A DNA stretch of 64,000 nucleotides from Catalinimonas niigatensis. Lineage in GTDB: Bacteria > Bacteroidota > Bacteroidia > Cytophagales > Cyclobacteriaceae. The translations under genes were made by a program, and so were the position numbers. Positions 1-10,073 of the stretch are shown here, piece after piece. Location: the NCBI RefSeq assembly GCF_030506285.1, contig NZ_CP119422.1, positions 1-64,000 of the forward strand, written 5' to 3'. Position 1 is the stretch's first letter; the number at the start of each line of letters is the position of its first letter. Under the pieces are notes generated by a model. That model saw only the letters and a program-made list of their open reading frames with translations, did not search any database and was not told where the DNA came from.

Positions 1-3000
1 ATGTACTGGGTTCAAAAAAAATTCACTACAACCTATCACAATATGAGATACAATATACCTATACTCATCCGGTCTATATTCCGATATTCCGTTTTGATTT
101 TTATGCTTCAGCTAGGCTTCTCCACGCTATTAATGGCAGAAACATCAGATACGGGTAATATAGACAATGTGCAAATCTCTATAAAGCTAAAGAACAGTTC
201 TATTGTAGAGGTTTTTCAAGCCATAGAAGATGACACTGACTATGTGTTTGCCTATGGAGAAGAGGTGAAAAACCTGAAAACTACATTCACCCTGAATTAC
301 AAAAATGCTGATGTCAACGATGTGTTGAAGGTCGTTGGTCAAAAAGCCCGCCTGAACTTTAAACGCATCAACAATACTATTTCAGTAAGTGTGGCCAGGC
401 TTCGGGAGCAAAAATCAAGTTTGCTTTCCCCACCGCTTTTGGAAGAAGCATTTGCCATCACAGTAAGTGGTCAGGTAAGCAGCCTGGAGGGAAATGAGCC
501 GCTCCCCGGTGTTAATGTTCTGGTAAAAAGTACTTCCAACGGTACCATTACTGATGTAGAAGGAAAATATACCCTATCCGTAGCCAATGAAACTGATACG
601 CTTATCTTTTCCTCCATAGGCTATGTATCTCAGGAAGTTCCTGTCAACAATAGAACTATAGTTGACGTGACCCTGGTAGAGGATATTCAGGCACTGAGCG
701 AAATTGTGGTTACCGGTTATGGTACGCAGAAAAGAGAATCAGTTACAGGTGCCATCTCTACAATTGGAAGTGAGGATATTGGACGCGTGAAAGGTGGTGG
801 AACATCCGTAAGTACCGGTCTGGCAGGAAAATTACCAGGTGTAGCTTTTCGTCAGCGGGATGGCCGTCCTGGTGCCGGTGCTTCCATACAGATAAGAAAT
901 ATGGGTAACCCTCTCTATGTTATTGATGGCATTCAGCAGGATGAGAAACAGTTTAACAGACTTTCAGCGGCTGATATCGAAAGTATCACCGTACTTAAAG
1001 ATGGTGCTGCTGCTGTTTATGGGGTGCGGGCAGCCAATGGTGTGGTGGTCGTAACTACTAAAAGAGGAGGCAGGGGCGAAAGCAACACTGTCAATGTTGA
1101 TGCTAATTATGGATTTCAGAACTGGGTTACTTTTCCTAAAGTGACCAACAGCTCTTATATATGGGCATCAGAAAAAATCCAGGCTGATCTGAACGGATAC
1201 GTACAAATTGCAGGACGGGATTTTGTAGAGTCGGATGTGACCAATATTACCAGAGAAGACCTGGAAAAGTACAGAGTAGGTACTGAGCGTGGGTACCAGA
1301 GTTTTGACTGGTCAGATTTTATCTTACAAAAAAATTCTCCGCTCACACAAGTCAATCTAAGCACTTCAGGGGGTTCTGAAAAAATCAATTATTACTTTGC
1401 CGGAAATCGTAATTACAGCAATTCTGTGCTGGGTGAAGAGTTTGATTATGGCAGGACCAACATCATCAGCAATGTAGATGCCAATATCAGCGAAAGGCTG
1501 AAAGTAGGGCTGGGAATCAATGGTTATTCGGAGAAAACAGAAAACCCCGGTATACCCGGAGGTGATGATTATTGGCTTCCCAGATATGCTATCATGAGAA
1601 ATACTCCCTGGGAAAGACCTTACGCCAATGATAATCCCGAATACCTGAATGATATCAAGCACAATGAAACCAACTGGGCGTACAACAATTTTGAACTGGG
1701 AGGCTATTTGAGAGATATCCGGAAATTCGTACAGGCTAACGGTACGGCTGAATACCAGATTCCCGGAATAGAAGGTTTGAGTGCCAGAGGTTTATATTCC
1801 TACAGCAATGAAGAGCGCCAACTTGATGTACACGAATACACTTACGACGCTTACACTTATTTCCCTGCAACAGAAGATTCTGAAGAAGAATACAGGGTAA
1901 CAGGAGGAAGTTCCAACCCCTGGAGACAAAGAAATGTGGATAAAATTCAAAAAATCAATACTCAGCTTGGTCTGAATTATTCTAATGTCTTTGGTGACCA
2001 TGAAGTTGGCGCTTTGTTTTTAGCAGAGAGATATCAGGAGCGATTCCAGGGTACTTTTTTACGGTCAGTACCCAAAACCAATACTCTTCCGCTTATCTAT
2101 TTTGACGATGTAGTGGATTATACTGATGCTGACAATGAAATTGCGCGACTTGGCTACATTGCCCGGATCAATTATAGTTACGCCAGCAAATATTATCTGG
2201 AACTCTCCGGCAGACGTGACGCCTCCTGGAGATTTGCGCCTGACCAGCGCGTAGGTTATTTCCCTTCTGCTTCCATTGGCTGGAGAATCACCGAAGAAGA
2301 ATTTATGAAATCACTGCTGGGTAGCTCCAGTATCCTGGATAACCTGAAACTTCGTGCATCCTATGGAATTTTGGGAGATGATAATGTAAACCTGAATTAC
2401 TTAGGCGGGGGGGGAGATTATGGTACAGGTGATGTAAACTACATCAGTCCATACGCATATCTTCCGGGCTATCTTTATAACCGTGGAGAAGCTATTCTTA
2501 ATGGGGTGCCTATCACCGGTAGCGTAGATACAGGGCCACCTGTCAGAACGGTTTCCTGGTTTGAAAGTAAAATCCTGGATATAGGGGCTGACTTTTCCCT
2601 GTTTGGCGGTAAACTGACGGGTAGTGTCGACTATTTCAACCGGCACCGAACCGGACTTAGAGGACGAAAATATGATGTGGTAGTACCCAGTGAACTGGGA
2701 TATACTTTGCCAGATGAAAACGTAAACAGCGACAAGCAATTTGGCGGGGAAGCCATGCTTGCTTATAGAGGAAATCTAGGTGAGTTTACCTATCAGTTGG
2801 GAGCCAACATCTCCTATGCACGCAGTAAATTTGATGCTTCTTATCGCCCCATTTTCTTCAATTCCTGGGATGAGTACCGTAATTCCATAGAAGACCGCTA
2901 CAGTTTCATCCAGTGGGGTTATCAGGTCGTAGGCCAGTTTGAAAGCCAGGAGCAGATCAATAATTACACCGTCAATGTAGATGGGGAAGGCAACCGGACG

Positions 3001-3603
3001 TTGTTGCCAGGAGATTTGATTTATAAAGACATCAACGGAGACAATAAAATAGATCAGTATGACGAAAGGCCGATAGGATACAGCACCAACCTGCCCTTTG
3101 TCAACGGAGGATTGAATTTTGTATTTGGCTGGAAAGGCTTTGACCTTGCCCTGGACTTTTCACTTGCTTCGGGCTACTCCTTCATTGCTGAAAACGAGCT
3201 GAGCCGGGCATTCCGTGCCAACGGTGGTAATATTGCCGAACACCTGAGAGACTCCTGGAAGCGGGAAGATCCTTATGATCTGAACAGCGAGTGGATACCG
3301 GGATATTTCCCTCCCAACAGATTTAACCAGGGTGGTTTGAGTTCGGTAAACAAACGGTCCGACTTCTGGATGTCCAACGTGACAGCCTTCCGTGGCAGGA
3401 CTTTCCAGTTGGGCTATTCATTGCCAAACTCCCTGATAGAAAGGTTTAACATCCAGCAGGCACGCTTGTATTTCAACGGATACAACCTGTTCTCCTGGCA
3501 CAATGTGAAGCGGTACAATATAGACCCGGAAGTAGGGGATACCAATGGTTTGCAGTATCCGCAGCATAGAGTAGTCAGCTTTGGGGTAAGTCTTTCTTTA
3601 TAA
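1..3603 (+). CDS. SusC/RagA-type TonB-linked outer-membrane transporter with STN domain
   Basis: This is a TonB-dependent outer-membrane transporter that, with its SusD partner, imports oligosaccharides or similar nutrients. A hydrophobic export signal lies at about residues 29-46. It is followed by a secretin/TonB N-terminal (STN) domain at about 58-110, a carboxypeptidase-regulatory-like domain at about 155-230, a plug starting near 235 with the VVTGYGTQ motif, and a beta-barrel ending in the aromatic-rich VSFGVSLSL. The length of 1,200 residues suits STN-bearing SusC proteins. An STN domain usually means control by an anti-sigma/ECF-sigma pair, which would lie outside the window. The ATG is the first base of the window, so an earlier start cannot be excluded; the in-frame ATG at 43 is an alternative. 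SusD follows after 18 bp. Confidence 0.93.
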   Translation: MYWVQKKFTTTYHNMRYNIPILIRSIFRYSVLIFMLQLGFSTLLMAETSDTGNIDNVQISIKLKNSSIVEVFQAIEDDTDYVFAYGEEVKNLKTTFTLNYKNADVNDVLKVVGQKARLNFKRINNTISVSVARLREQKSSLLSPPLLEEAFAITVSGQVSSLEGNEPLPGVNVLVKSTSNGTITDVEGKYTLSVANETDTLIFSSIGYVSQEVPVNNRTIVDVTLVEDIQALSEIVVTGYGTQKRESVTGAISTIGSEDIGRVKGGGTSVSTGLAGKLPGVAFRQRDGRPGAGASIQIRNMGNPLYVIDGIQQDEKQFNRLSAADIESITVLKDGAAAVYGVRAANGVVVVTTKRGGRGESNTVNVDANYGFQNWVTFPKVTNSSYIWASEKIQADLNGYVQIAGRDFVESDVTNITREDLEKYRVGTERGYQSFDWSDFILQKNSPLTQVNLSTSGGSEKINYYFAGNRNYSNSVLGEEFDYGRTNIISNVDANISERLKVGLGINGYSEKTENPGIPGGDDYWLPRYAIMRNTPWERPYANDNPEYLNDIKHNETNWAYNNFELGGYLRDIRKFVQANGTAEYQIPGIEGLSARGLYSYSNEERQLDVHEYTYDAYTYFPATEDSEEEYRVTGGSSNPWRQRNVDKIQKINTQLGLNYSNVFGDHEVGALFLAERYQERFQGTFLRSVPKTNTLPLIYFDDVVDYTDADNEIARLGYIARINYSYASKYYLELSGRRDASWRFAPDQRVGYFPSASIGWRITEEEFMKSLLGSSSILDNLKLRASYGILGDDNVNLNYLGGGGDYGTGDVNYISPYAYLPGYLYNRGEAILNGVPITGSVDTGPPVRTVSWFESKILDIGADFSLFGGKLTGSVDYFNRHRTGLRGRKYDVVVPSELGYTLPDENVNSDKQFGGEAMLAYRGNLGEFTYQLGANISYARSKFDASYRPIFFNSWDEYRNSIEDRYSFIQWGYQVVGQFESQEQINNYTVNVDGEGNRTLLPGDLIYKDINGDNKIDQYDERPIGYSTNLPFVNGGLNFVFGWKGFDLALDFSLASGYSFIAENELSRAFRANGGNIAEHLRDSWKREDPYDLNSEWIPGYFPPNRFNQGGLSSVNKRSDFWMSNVTAFRGRTFQLGYSLPNSLIERFNIQQARLYFNGYNLFSWHNVKRYNIDPEVGDTNGLQYPQHRVVSFGVSLSL

Positions 3604-3621
3604 TATTTTAAATATAAAGAC

Positions 3622-5529
3622 ATGAAAAAAATATATTCTATACTAGTAGTCATATCGTTAAGTTTCGGCTGGGCCTGCGAATCCGATAGTGAATTTCTGG
3701 AAAGGCCACCCGCCGAATCATTGACGGTTGAGCAGGCTTTCAGTGATCCTGCTCAGGTGCTCTCTATCCTGGCAAACCTTTACGGCCGTCAGTTTTCTGT
3801 AAACAGGCTTAGCGACTGGCAAACTTTTGCTGATTTTAACGATGTGCTGGTCACTGCCGATGATGGACTGACCAACCTTTGGCATACCAATAATTCCTGG
3901 CCATTTGGAGGAATAAATAACTTTTGGAGTACCTGGGATTACGCTTACATCAGAGAGCTAAATCTTTTTCTGGAAAGAATAGAAGAGTCAACCATTAGTG
4001 AAGATCTGAAAGCAGCCTATGCCGCTGAGGCCAGATTCCTGCGGGCGCTCTACTATTTTGAACTGGCCAAGCTATATGGCGGTGTACCTATTGTCCTGGA
4101 ATCGCAAACTTACGATTTCAGTGGAGACCCTTCTTATCTACAGGTTCCAAGGTCAACCGAGGCTGAGATTTATGATTTTGTCATCCAGGAAGCCGACGCA
4201 CTGAGTGAACTATTGCCAATGAATGCAGATAGTAAATCACGGGCATCAGCCGGTGCGGCACTGGCCATGAAAGCGCAGGCAGCGGTATATGCAGGTTCTC
4301 TGGCCAGGTACGGAGCTAACACACCTTCAGTATCCCTTCCCGGAAACGTCATAGGTATACCTGCCGAGAGAGCAGAAGGATATTATCAGACTGCATTAGA
4401 AGCTGCTCAGGAGATCATCAGCGGATCAGCCGGAGGATACGCTTTGTACAATAAAATCCCTACCAATCTTTCTGAGAATTTTGCGGCTATCTTTTATGAC
4501 AAAAATGCAAACCCTGAAACCATATTTATAGAGGAGTATTTGCTGAAATTTAAGGTGCACTATTTTACGGGAGCCAACCAACCCCGCTATGGTGCAGAAG
4601 AAGAGGAGGGAGGAGCACTTAACCCTTCGCTCAATCTGGTACAGGAATTTGAATTGCTGGACAATACTTTTGCCCCTCTGCCCACAGTAGATGCCAATGG
4701 TGATCCGATCTACTATGAAAACCAGCTAGATATCTTTGCCAACAGAGATGCGCGGCTGGCGGGAACTGTGATTTTACCGGGCTCTACTTTCAAATCCAGA
4801 CCGGTAGATATATGGGCAGGATTGCAGTTAGGGGATGGGACAGTAATCACAGGTAGTGAACGCGGGCAACTAAGGGATGTACCCGGAAGTCCGACCCCCA
4901 TACAGGTAGTAGGTTTTGACGGACCTGTCGCTACAACCAACCAGAATGCGCTTGCTGGTTTTTATGTACGCAAATACCAGGACCCTGCTCCCGGCTCCGG
5001 ACGGCGAGGTACGCAAAGCGATGTATCAAGGATTAAGTTTCGCTATGCAGAAATTCTGCTGATTGCTGCTGAAGCTGCTTTTGAACTGAACCAGCCGGGT
5101 ATAGCTGCTGATTATATGAATGAGGTACGAACAAGGGCAGGATTCACAATTCCTCTTACCGCAGCAGACATTACATTGGATAGGATTATTCATGAACGCA
5201 GGGTAGAATTTGCCTTGGAAGGCCAGTATTTCATGGATCTGAAACGCTTCCGGATTGCCCATGAAATTTTTGATGGTATTTCCATGAACTTGTCAGGACT
5301 GAGATCCAATATCGGCAGTGCTACCAAAAGAAGTACACAGCCCTGGGGACTATGGCCATATAAAATTTATGATCCGGGATCTGCAAATCACGGTAAATGG
5401 ATATTTAAGGAGACTTTGTCAAACCGGGTGACTGCCGCTGATAACTGGCAACTGGGTAACTATTACAGTATTATCAATAATGATATACTGAATAACAACC
5501 CCAAATTGCTGAGGCAACCTCTTCAATAA
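3622..5529 (+). CDS. SusD/RagB-type nutrient-binding outer-membrane lipoprotein
   Basis: This is the surface lipoprotein partner of the upstream SusC and should bind the substrate and act as lid of the transporter. The protein begins with a short signal peptide and a lipobox ending at Cys19 (FGWAC). The N-terminal TPR-like SusD domain includes the typical segment AEARFLRALYYFEL at about residue 135, and the C-terminal RagB/SusD domain contains RYAEILLIAAEA and ERRVEFALEGQYFMDLKR. Length (635 residues) is normal. It lies 18 bp after susC and 24 bp before the DUF3823 gene, so the three are probably co-transcribed. The substrate cannot be deduced from the sequence. The neighbouring ThuA, Gfo/Idh/MocA and epimerase-like genes suggest a sugar or polyol. 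Confidence 0.93.
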   Translation: MKKIYSILVVISLSFGWACESDSEFLERPPAESLTVEQAFSDPAQVLSILANLYGRQFSVNRLSDWQTFADFNDVLVTADDGLTNLWHTNNSWPFGGINNFWSTWDYAYIRELNLFLERIEESTISEDLKAAYAAEARFLRALYYFELAKLYGGVPIVLESQTYDFSGDPSYLQVPRSTEAEIYDFVIQEADALSELLPMNADSKSRASAGAALAMKAQAAVYAGSLARYGANTPSVSLPGNVIGIPAERAEGYYQTALEAAQEIISGSAGGYALYNKIPTNLSENFAAIFYDKNANPETIFIEEYLLKFKVHYFTGANQPRYGAEEEEGGALNPSLNLVQEFELLDNTFAPLPTVDANGDPIYYENQLDIFANRDARLAGTVILPGSTFKSRPVDIWAGLQLGDGTVITGSERGQLRDVPGSPTPIQVVGFDGPVATTNQNALAGFYVRKYQDPAPGSGRRGTQSDVSRIKFRYAEILLIAAEAAFELNQPGIAADYMNEVRTRAGFTIPLTAADITLDRIIHERRVEFALEGQYFMDLKRFRIAHEIFDGISMNLSGLRSNIGSATKRSTQPWGLWPYKIYDPGSANHGKWIFKETLSNRVTAADNWQLGNYYSIINNDILNNNPKLLRQPLQ

Positions 5530-5553
5530 GTATTCATCATTAAACTGAAGATC

Positions 5554-6255
5554 ATGAAAAACATATTTCATTTTATTATAGTATTGACATTGAGTGCGGC
5601 GATCATGTCATGCGAAAAGGACAATTACGAACCACCTACCTCTCTTTTAAGTGGGCGTCTGGTATATCAGGGAACTCCCTTAAATCTTGAATACAACAGG
5701 GTCAGCTATGATATCTACCAGGATGGCTTCGGAAAAACAGGTCCTCTGAGCAGTACCTTTACCTCTGAGGGAGAATTTTCCCATCTTCTGTATGATGGAA
5801 CCTATAAAATGGTAGTGCCTAACGGACAAGGCCCGTTTTTGTGGGAAAATATTGGTGATGGAGGACAGGATACACTGGTCATTAATTTACGGGGCAGTGC
5901 TGAGATAGACGTTGAAGTGACTCCCTTCTGGATGATCAGAAATCCTCAGTTGTCTGGTAGTGGCAATCAGGTGAGCGGCACCTTTGGATTGGAGCAAATT
6001 GTTACCAATGCTGATGCTAAGCAGGTAGAGAGTGTAACCCTCTATGTCAGCAAAACACTATTTGCCAATTCTCAGACCAATGTGGCTACGAATGTCATAG
6101 AAGGAAGCACAATTACTGATGTCAATAATCTGAATCTGAGTGTGACGGTTCCTGAACTGGTGCCTGCCCAAAATTATGTGTTTGCCAGCATTGGTGTAAA
6201 ACTCGCAGGAGTAGATGATTTGATCTTTTCCCCTACACAAAAGATTGATCTATAA
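5554..6255 (+). CDS. DUF3823 lipoprotein of a SusCD locus
   Basis: This small secreted lipoprotein has its signal peptide ending at Cys20 (AIMSC). It has the two-part layout of DUF3823: an N-terminal beta-sandwich region with the segment RVSYDIYQDGF around residues 50-60, and a second beta-sandwich with a DVEVTPFWMIRNP-type joint around residue 118. DUF3823 genes are usually found directly behind SusC/SusD pairs and are thought to be surface accessory proteins, though no reaction is known. It starts 24 bp after susD and is followed by a strong hairpin at 6294-6323, which would end the three-gene transcript. Confidence 0.85.
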   Translation: MKNIFHFIIVLTLSAAIMSCEKDNYEPPTSLLSGRLVYQGTPLNLEYNRVSYDIYQDGFGKTGPLSSTFTSEGEFSHLLYDGTYKMVVPNGQGPFLWENIGDGGQDTLVINLRGSAEIDVEVTPFWMIRNPQLSGSGNQVSGTFGLEQIVTNADAKQVESVTLYVSKTLFANSQTNVATNVIEGSTITDVNNLNLSVTVPELVPAQNYVFASIGVKLAGVDDLIFSPTQKIDL

Positions 6256-6293
6256 CCAAATTCACTTACAATAATCATTTGTTTTGTTAAATT

Positions 6294-6323
6294 TCACCTC
6301 ATGTTCTTTTGAGCATGAGGTGA
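6294..6323 (+). terminator. Hairpin terminator after the SusCD-DUF3823 operon
   Basis: TCACCTCATGTTC pairs with GAGCATGAGGTGA, giving 13 pairs of which one is G-T, around a TTTT loop. A T-rich stretch follows. It lies 38 bp after the DUF3823 stop and 26 bp before the next start codon, so it probably separates the transport operon from the dehydrogenase gene, or attenuates read-through. Confidence 0.7.
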
Positions 6324-6349
6324 TCTTACTGTTTCTTAAAAAAAATACT

Positions 6350-9300
6350 ATGACGATGAATATGAGGAGAAAGGTATTTTCATGGTTCTTTCAACGGTTG
6401 TCCGCGCGACGCGTCGCCATACAATGGTTCGCCGTACAATTCATTTTTTTGGGAATTATTTTACAGGCCTGTATCGCCACTAGCGAAAGCCCGACCCAAA
6501 GTAATGCGAGAAGAGCAGAAGTACTCTTTCTGGGACATAACAGCCAGCATCATGATTCCAATAAGTATGCGCCCTGGCTGGCCATAGCCATGTTCAAAAG
6601 TGGCATCAACCTGACATATACCACTGACCTTAGCGACCTCAACACCGATAACTTAACTAAGTACGACGGTCTGATTATTTACGCCAACCATGATGCTATT
6701 GCACCTGCGCAGGAAGAAGCCCTAAAAGCTTTTGTAGAAGGAGGAAAAGGTTTAATTCCACTGCATAGCGCTACCGGATGCTTTAAGAATTCTGACTGGT
6801 ACATCAACACTATTGGCGGACAATTTGCCTCACACGGTACCGGCACTTTTACTGCGGAAATCGTCAACGCCGAACATCCGGTGATGGATGGACTGTCGGA
6901 GTTTGAAACCTGGGACGAAACCTATGTGCATCAGAGAATCAATCCGGATATGACAGTACTCATGGAAAGGGTAGAAGGAGATCATAAAGAGCCTTATACC
7001 TGGGTGCGAGAACAAGGGAATGGACGTGTATTTTATACTGCTTATGGCCATAATGACAGTACCTGGACCAATGCCGGATTCCAGAAGCTGGTAACTAATG
7101 GTGTGTTGTGGGCTATCGGGGATGAAGTAAAAGAGAAAATTGAAAGACTCAATATCCCGGAGGTGGATATCTATGATTCCATGCCGATTTCTGATTTTAC
7201 GGCACGCCATATCGTTCCCAAAATGCAGGAAGCGCTTAGTCCGGAAGAATCACAGAAACTGATTCAGGTGCCTGCAGATTTTGAAATTCAGCTTTTTGCT
7301 TCCGAACCGGATATCACCAATCCCATCGCCATGACATGGGACGAACGAGGCCGCCTATGGATTGTAGAATCGGTAGATTATCCCAATACTTTTCTGGAAA
7401 CCGATGGAGCCGCCAACGACCGCATCAAAATCTGTGAAGATACTGACGGAGATGGCATGGCAGATAAGTTTACTGTGTTTGCCGACAGCCTGAATATTCC
7501 AACCAGTATGGTGTTTGCCAACGATGGAGTCATCGTTTCTATGGCTCCCCATTTTGTGTTTCTCAAAGATACCGACGGCGACGATAAAGCAGATGTGCGG
7601 GAAAATATCATTTCTGGCTGGGGTAAAAATGATACCCACGCCGGTCCATCCAACTTACAGTATGGTTTTGACAATAAAATCTGGGGCGTACTTGGCTATT
7701 CCGGATTTGAAGGAGAAATAGATGGCAAAAGTATGGCTTTCCGACAGGGAGTTTATCGTTTTGCCCCGGATGGTAGCAAATTTGAGTATCTGGCAAGTAG
7801 CAGTAACAATACCTGGGGGTTGGGTTTTTCTGAAGAGAATCATGTGTTTGTCTCTACCGCCAACAATACCCATAGCGCCTACTATGCCATGCCTACACAG
7901 CATATGCTGAGAACCCTGCCAGAACCTGTTGCACAGGCTAATGCAGATCAGGCAGCTGAATACCGCTCGGTGAATCCGCTGGAAAAAATTGACGGACACT
8001 ATGATGCCCATGCCATGACACCTAACTTAAGACAGGTAGATGTGGTGGGAGGTTTTACCTCAGCTGCTGGTCATCATCTGTACACAGCCAGAAGCTTCCC
8101 CAAAAACTACTGGAACAGAATCGCTTTCGTCAATGAACCTACAATCCGGCTGGTGCACAATGCGATCATTGAGCCAGATGGTGCTGGCTTCAAAGAAAAA
8201 GATGGCTGGAACCTGATGGCCAGTTCTGACGAATGGTTTGGTCCGGTACATACCCAGGTAGGTCCCGACGGCGCAGTTTGGGTGGCCGACTGGTATAATT
8301 TTATCATACAGCACAATGTGTTTGTGGAGCGACAGGCTCCGTCTCGTATGGTGCTGCCTTTTACTGAGCAACCGCATGGGCAAGGCAATGCTTTTATCAG
8401 TTCTATGCGCGATCTGGATTATGGTCGGATATATAGAGTAATCTATAAAAATGCCCAACCTTATGAGCCGATTGAATTAAGCAAAGAGGATACAGAGGGT
8501 TTGTTAGAAGCTTTGCAAAACGACAATATGTTCTGGCGGATGACTGCCCAGCGCCTGCTGGTAGAATCTAAAAATCAGGAAGCACTTTCCGGGCTCTATG
8601 AAATTGCCCAAAATCAGGAAGTAGATGAGATTGGCTTAAACAGCCCGGCAGTTCATGCTTTATGGACACTGCATGGATTAGGTGCATTGGATGGAAAAAA
8701 TGAAGAAGCTATGAAAGTCGCAGTAGATGCATTGTCACATCCTGCGGCAGGCGTCAGAAAAGCAGCAGTCAGTGTATTGCCTAAAAATGCACAAACCATG
8801 AGCGCTATTCAGGATGCTGATTTACTTCAGGATGAAAACCTGAATGTACGTATGGAAACTTTGTTGGCTTTGGCTGACTTACCACCTTCTGAAGCATTAG
8901 GAAAAGCCATTTATCAGGCTACGCTGGATACCAAAAATGCAGATGATCCCTGGCTAAATAAAGCATTGCTGGCGGCAGCCATTACCCATCAGGAAGGTTA
9001 TCTTTCAGCACTTTCGTCTTCTAAGAAAAATGATTTGAGTGCGAGAATTGCCGAATCACTCAAAAAAGAAGTATATGAACTGCCCAGAAGAGGCCCCCTT
9101 CCTTATCCGATAGATGTCAGAGGAAAGGAAATTATCATCAAAGCATCTGTTGCTAAAAGAGAAAATAAACCGGAAGGCGTCATCATGGCACATGGTGGAC
9201 AAAAGGAAGGCTATGGCGTATACATCCAAAATGGACAACTGACCATGGCAGTGAATCAGGGAGGTAAAATGTATAAAGCAAGCAGCAAGCAGCCCCTGCC

Positions 9301-9985
9301 TGATCAGTTTGACCTGCTGGCTCAGTTGGGAGAAAATGGCCAAATGAGCCTCAGCATTAACGGAAAACAAGTGGCTCAGGCAAAAGCACCTTCTTTGTTT
9401 GATGCTCCTTTCACTTCTGTCATTCGTACTTCATCCGACTTTGAGAATGAGGATAAAATAGGGAATTATGAAGGAGCTTTTTCTATGAATGCTGAACTCC
9501 AAAATGTATCACTGGAATTAAGGAACCCGGATGGCACCCAAACTTTAGCCACCAATGCATCGGCACCAGAGGTATCATCTGCCTCAGAGGCAGAGACCAT
9601 TTACATCAAAATGGTGCCGGATATGATGAAGTTTGATAAAGAACAGATCACGGTCAGAGCCGGACAAAAAGTAGTGATTGAACTGGAAAACCAGGATGGT
9701 ATGCAGCACAATATGCTGATCATTAAGCCGGGTACTTTAGAAGAAGTAGGAGCTGCCGCAGATGCTTTGGCCCGCGATCCTAAGGCTGCACAAAAAGCCT
9801 ATGTCCCTGATATGCCGGAAGTATTACACGCCAGTAAATTGCTGAACCCAGAGGAAGTATTTACCTTGACTTTCACTGCACCTTCTCAGCCGGGAGATTA
9901 TCCTTTTGTCTGTACTTTTCCCGGACACTGGCGGATGATGAATGGCATCATGAAAGTGGAAGAAGGCAAAGATCTTTCGGAGTGA
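6350..9985 (+). CDS. ThuA - PVC-type dehydrogenase - HEAT - cupredoxin multidomain lipoprotein
   Basis: This large secreted lipoprotein is probably a periplasmic sugar- or polyol-oxidising enzyme. With the ATG at 6350 the lipobox is ILQAC near residue 41. An earlier TTG in the same frame would put 22 non-signal residues in front and is rejected. Domains in order are a ThuA/glutamine-amidotransferase-like domain (about 50-260), a PVC-type beta-propeller dehydrogenase (about 300-700, with calcium-like DTDGDGMADK and DTDGDDKADV loops), HEAT-like repeats (about 715-900), a jelly-roll/LamG-like region (about 930-1080) and a C-terminal azurin/plastocyanin domain. The copper ligands of that domain are His1120, Cys1188, His1193 and probably Met1197. 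No CxxCH heme motif is present, so the copper domain may be the electron outlet. An IS element follows the stop codon. Confidence 0.88.
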   Translation: MTMNMRRKVFSWFFQRLSARRVAIQWFAVQFIFLGIILQACIATSESPTQSNARRAEVLFLGHNSQHHDSNKYAPWLAIAMFKSGINLTYTTDLSDLNTDNLTKYDGLIIYANHDAIAPAQEEALKAFVEGGKGLIPLHSATGCFKNSDWYINTIGGQFASHGTGTFTAEIVNAEHPVMDGLSEFETWDETYVHQRINPDMTVLMERVEGDHKEPYTWVREQGNGRVFYTAYGHNDSTWTNAGFQKLVTNGVLWAIGDEVKEKIERLNIPEVDIYDSMPISDFTARHIVPKMQEALSPEESQKLIQVPADFEIQLFASEPDITNPIAMTWDERGRLWIVESVDYPNTFLETDGAANDRIKICEDTDGDGMADKFTVFADSLNIPTSMVFANDGVIVSMAPHFVFLKDTDGDDKADVRENIISGWGKNDTHAGPSNLQYGFDNKIWGVLGYSGFEGEIDGKSMAFRQGVYRFAPDGSKFEYLASSSNNTWGLGFSEENHVFVSTANNTHSAYYAMPTQHMLRTLPEPVAQANADQAAEYRSVNPLEKIDGHYDAHAMTPNLRQVDVVGGFTSAAGHHLYTARSFPKNYWNRIAFVNEPTIRLVHNAIIEPDGAGFKEKDGWNLMASSDEWFGPVHTQVGPDGAVWVADWYNFIIQHNVFVERQAPSRMVLPFTEQPHGQGNAFISSMRDLDYGRIYRVIYKNAQPYEPIELSKEDTEGLLEALQNDNMFWRMTAQRLLVESKNQEALSGLYEIAQNQEVDEIGLNSPAVHALWTLHGLGALDGKNEEAMKVAVDALSHPAAGVRKAAVSVLPKNAQTMSAIQDADLLQDENLNVRMETLLALADLPPSEALGKAIYQATLDTKNADDPWLNKALLAAAITHQEGYLSALSSSKKNDLSARIAESLKKEVYELPRRGPLPYPIDVRGKEIIIKASVAKRENKPEGVIMAHGGQKEGYGVYIQNGQLTMAVNQGGKMYKASSKQPLPDQFDLLAQLGENGQMSLSINGKQVAQAKAPSLFDAPFTSVIRTSSDFENEDKIGNYEGAFSMNAELQNVSLELRNPDGTQTLATNASAPEVSSASEAETIYIKMVPDMMKFDKEQITVRAGQKVVIELENQDGMQHNMLIIKPGTLEEVGAAADALARDPKAAQKAYVPDMPEVLHASKLLNPEEVFTLTFTAPSQPGDYPFVCTFPGHWRMMNGIMKVEEGKDLSE

Positions 9986-9997
9986 AAGTGAAGCGTT

Positions 9998-10029
9998 AAG
10001 ATGGAAGTGGGAAGTTGTTTTTCAGTCTG
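9998..10029. repeat. Left half of a GGAAG-type palindromic intergenic repeat, split by an IS
   Basis: The left arm AAGATGGAAGTGGGAAGTTG (9998-10017) is complementary to sequence beyond the IS at 11348-11361. Joining 10029 to 11346, that is, taking out the IS plus one copy of its target duplication, restores a GAAGTTG...CAACTTC stem-loop. A related element lies at 59814-59860, with the shared stretch ACTTCCATCTTCC. The original element was probably a terminator or mobile palindromic repeat between two ThuA genes. Confidence 0.55.
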
Positions 10030-10073
10030 TGTACGTCCCTGGTATAGGTTGACCGCTATTAAAGCGGAAAAGT

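Noticed and set aside
6284-6349. TTG start giving 22 extra residues before the ThuA-dehydrogenase
   Set aside because: The extra part overlaps the terminator hairpin and spoils the lipoprotein signal; the ATG at 6350 fits better.
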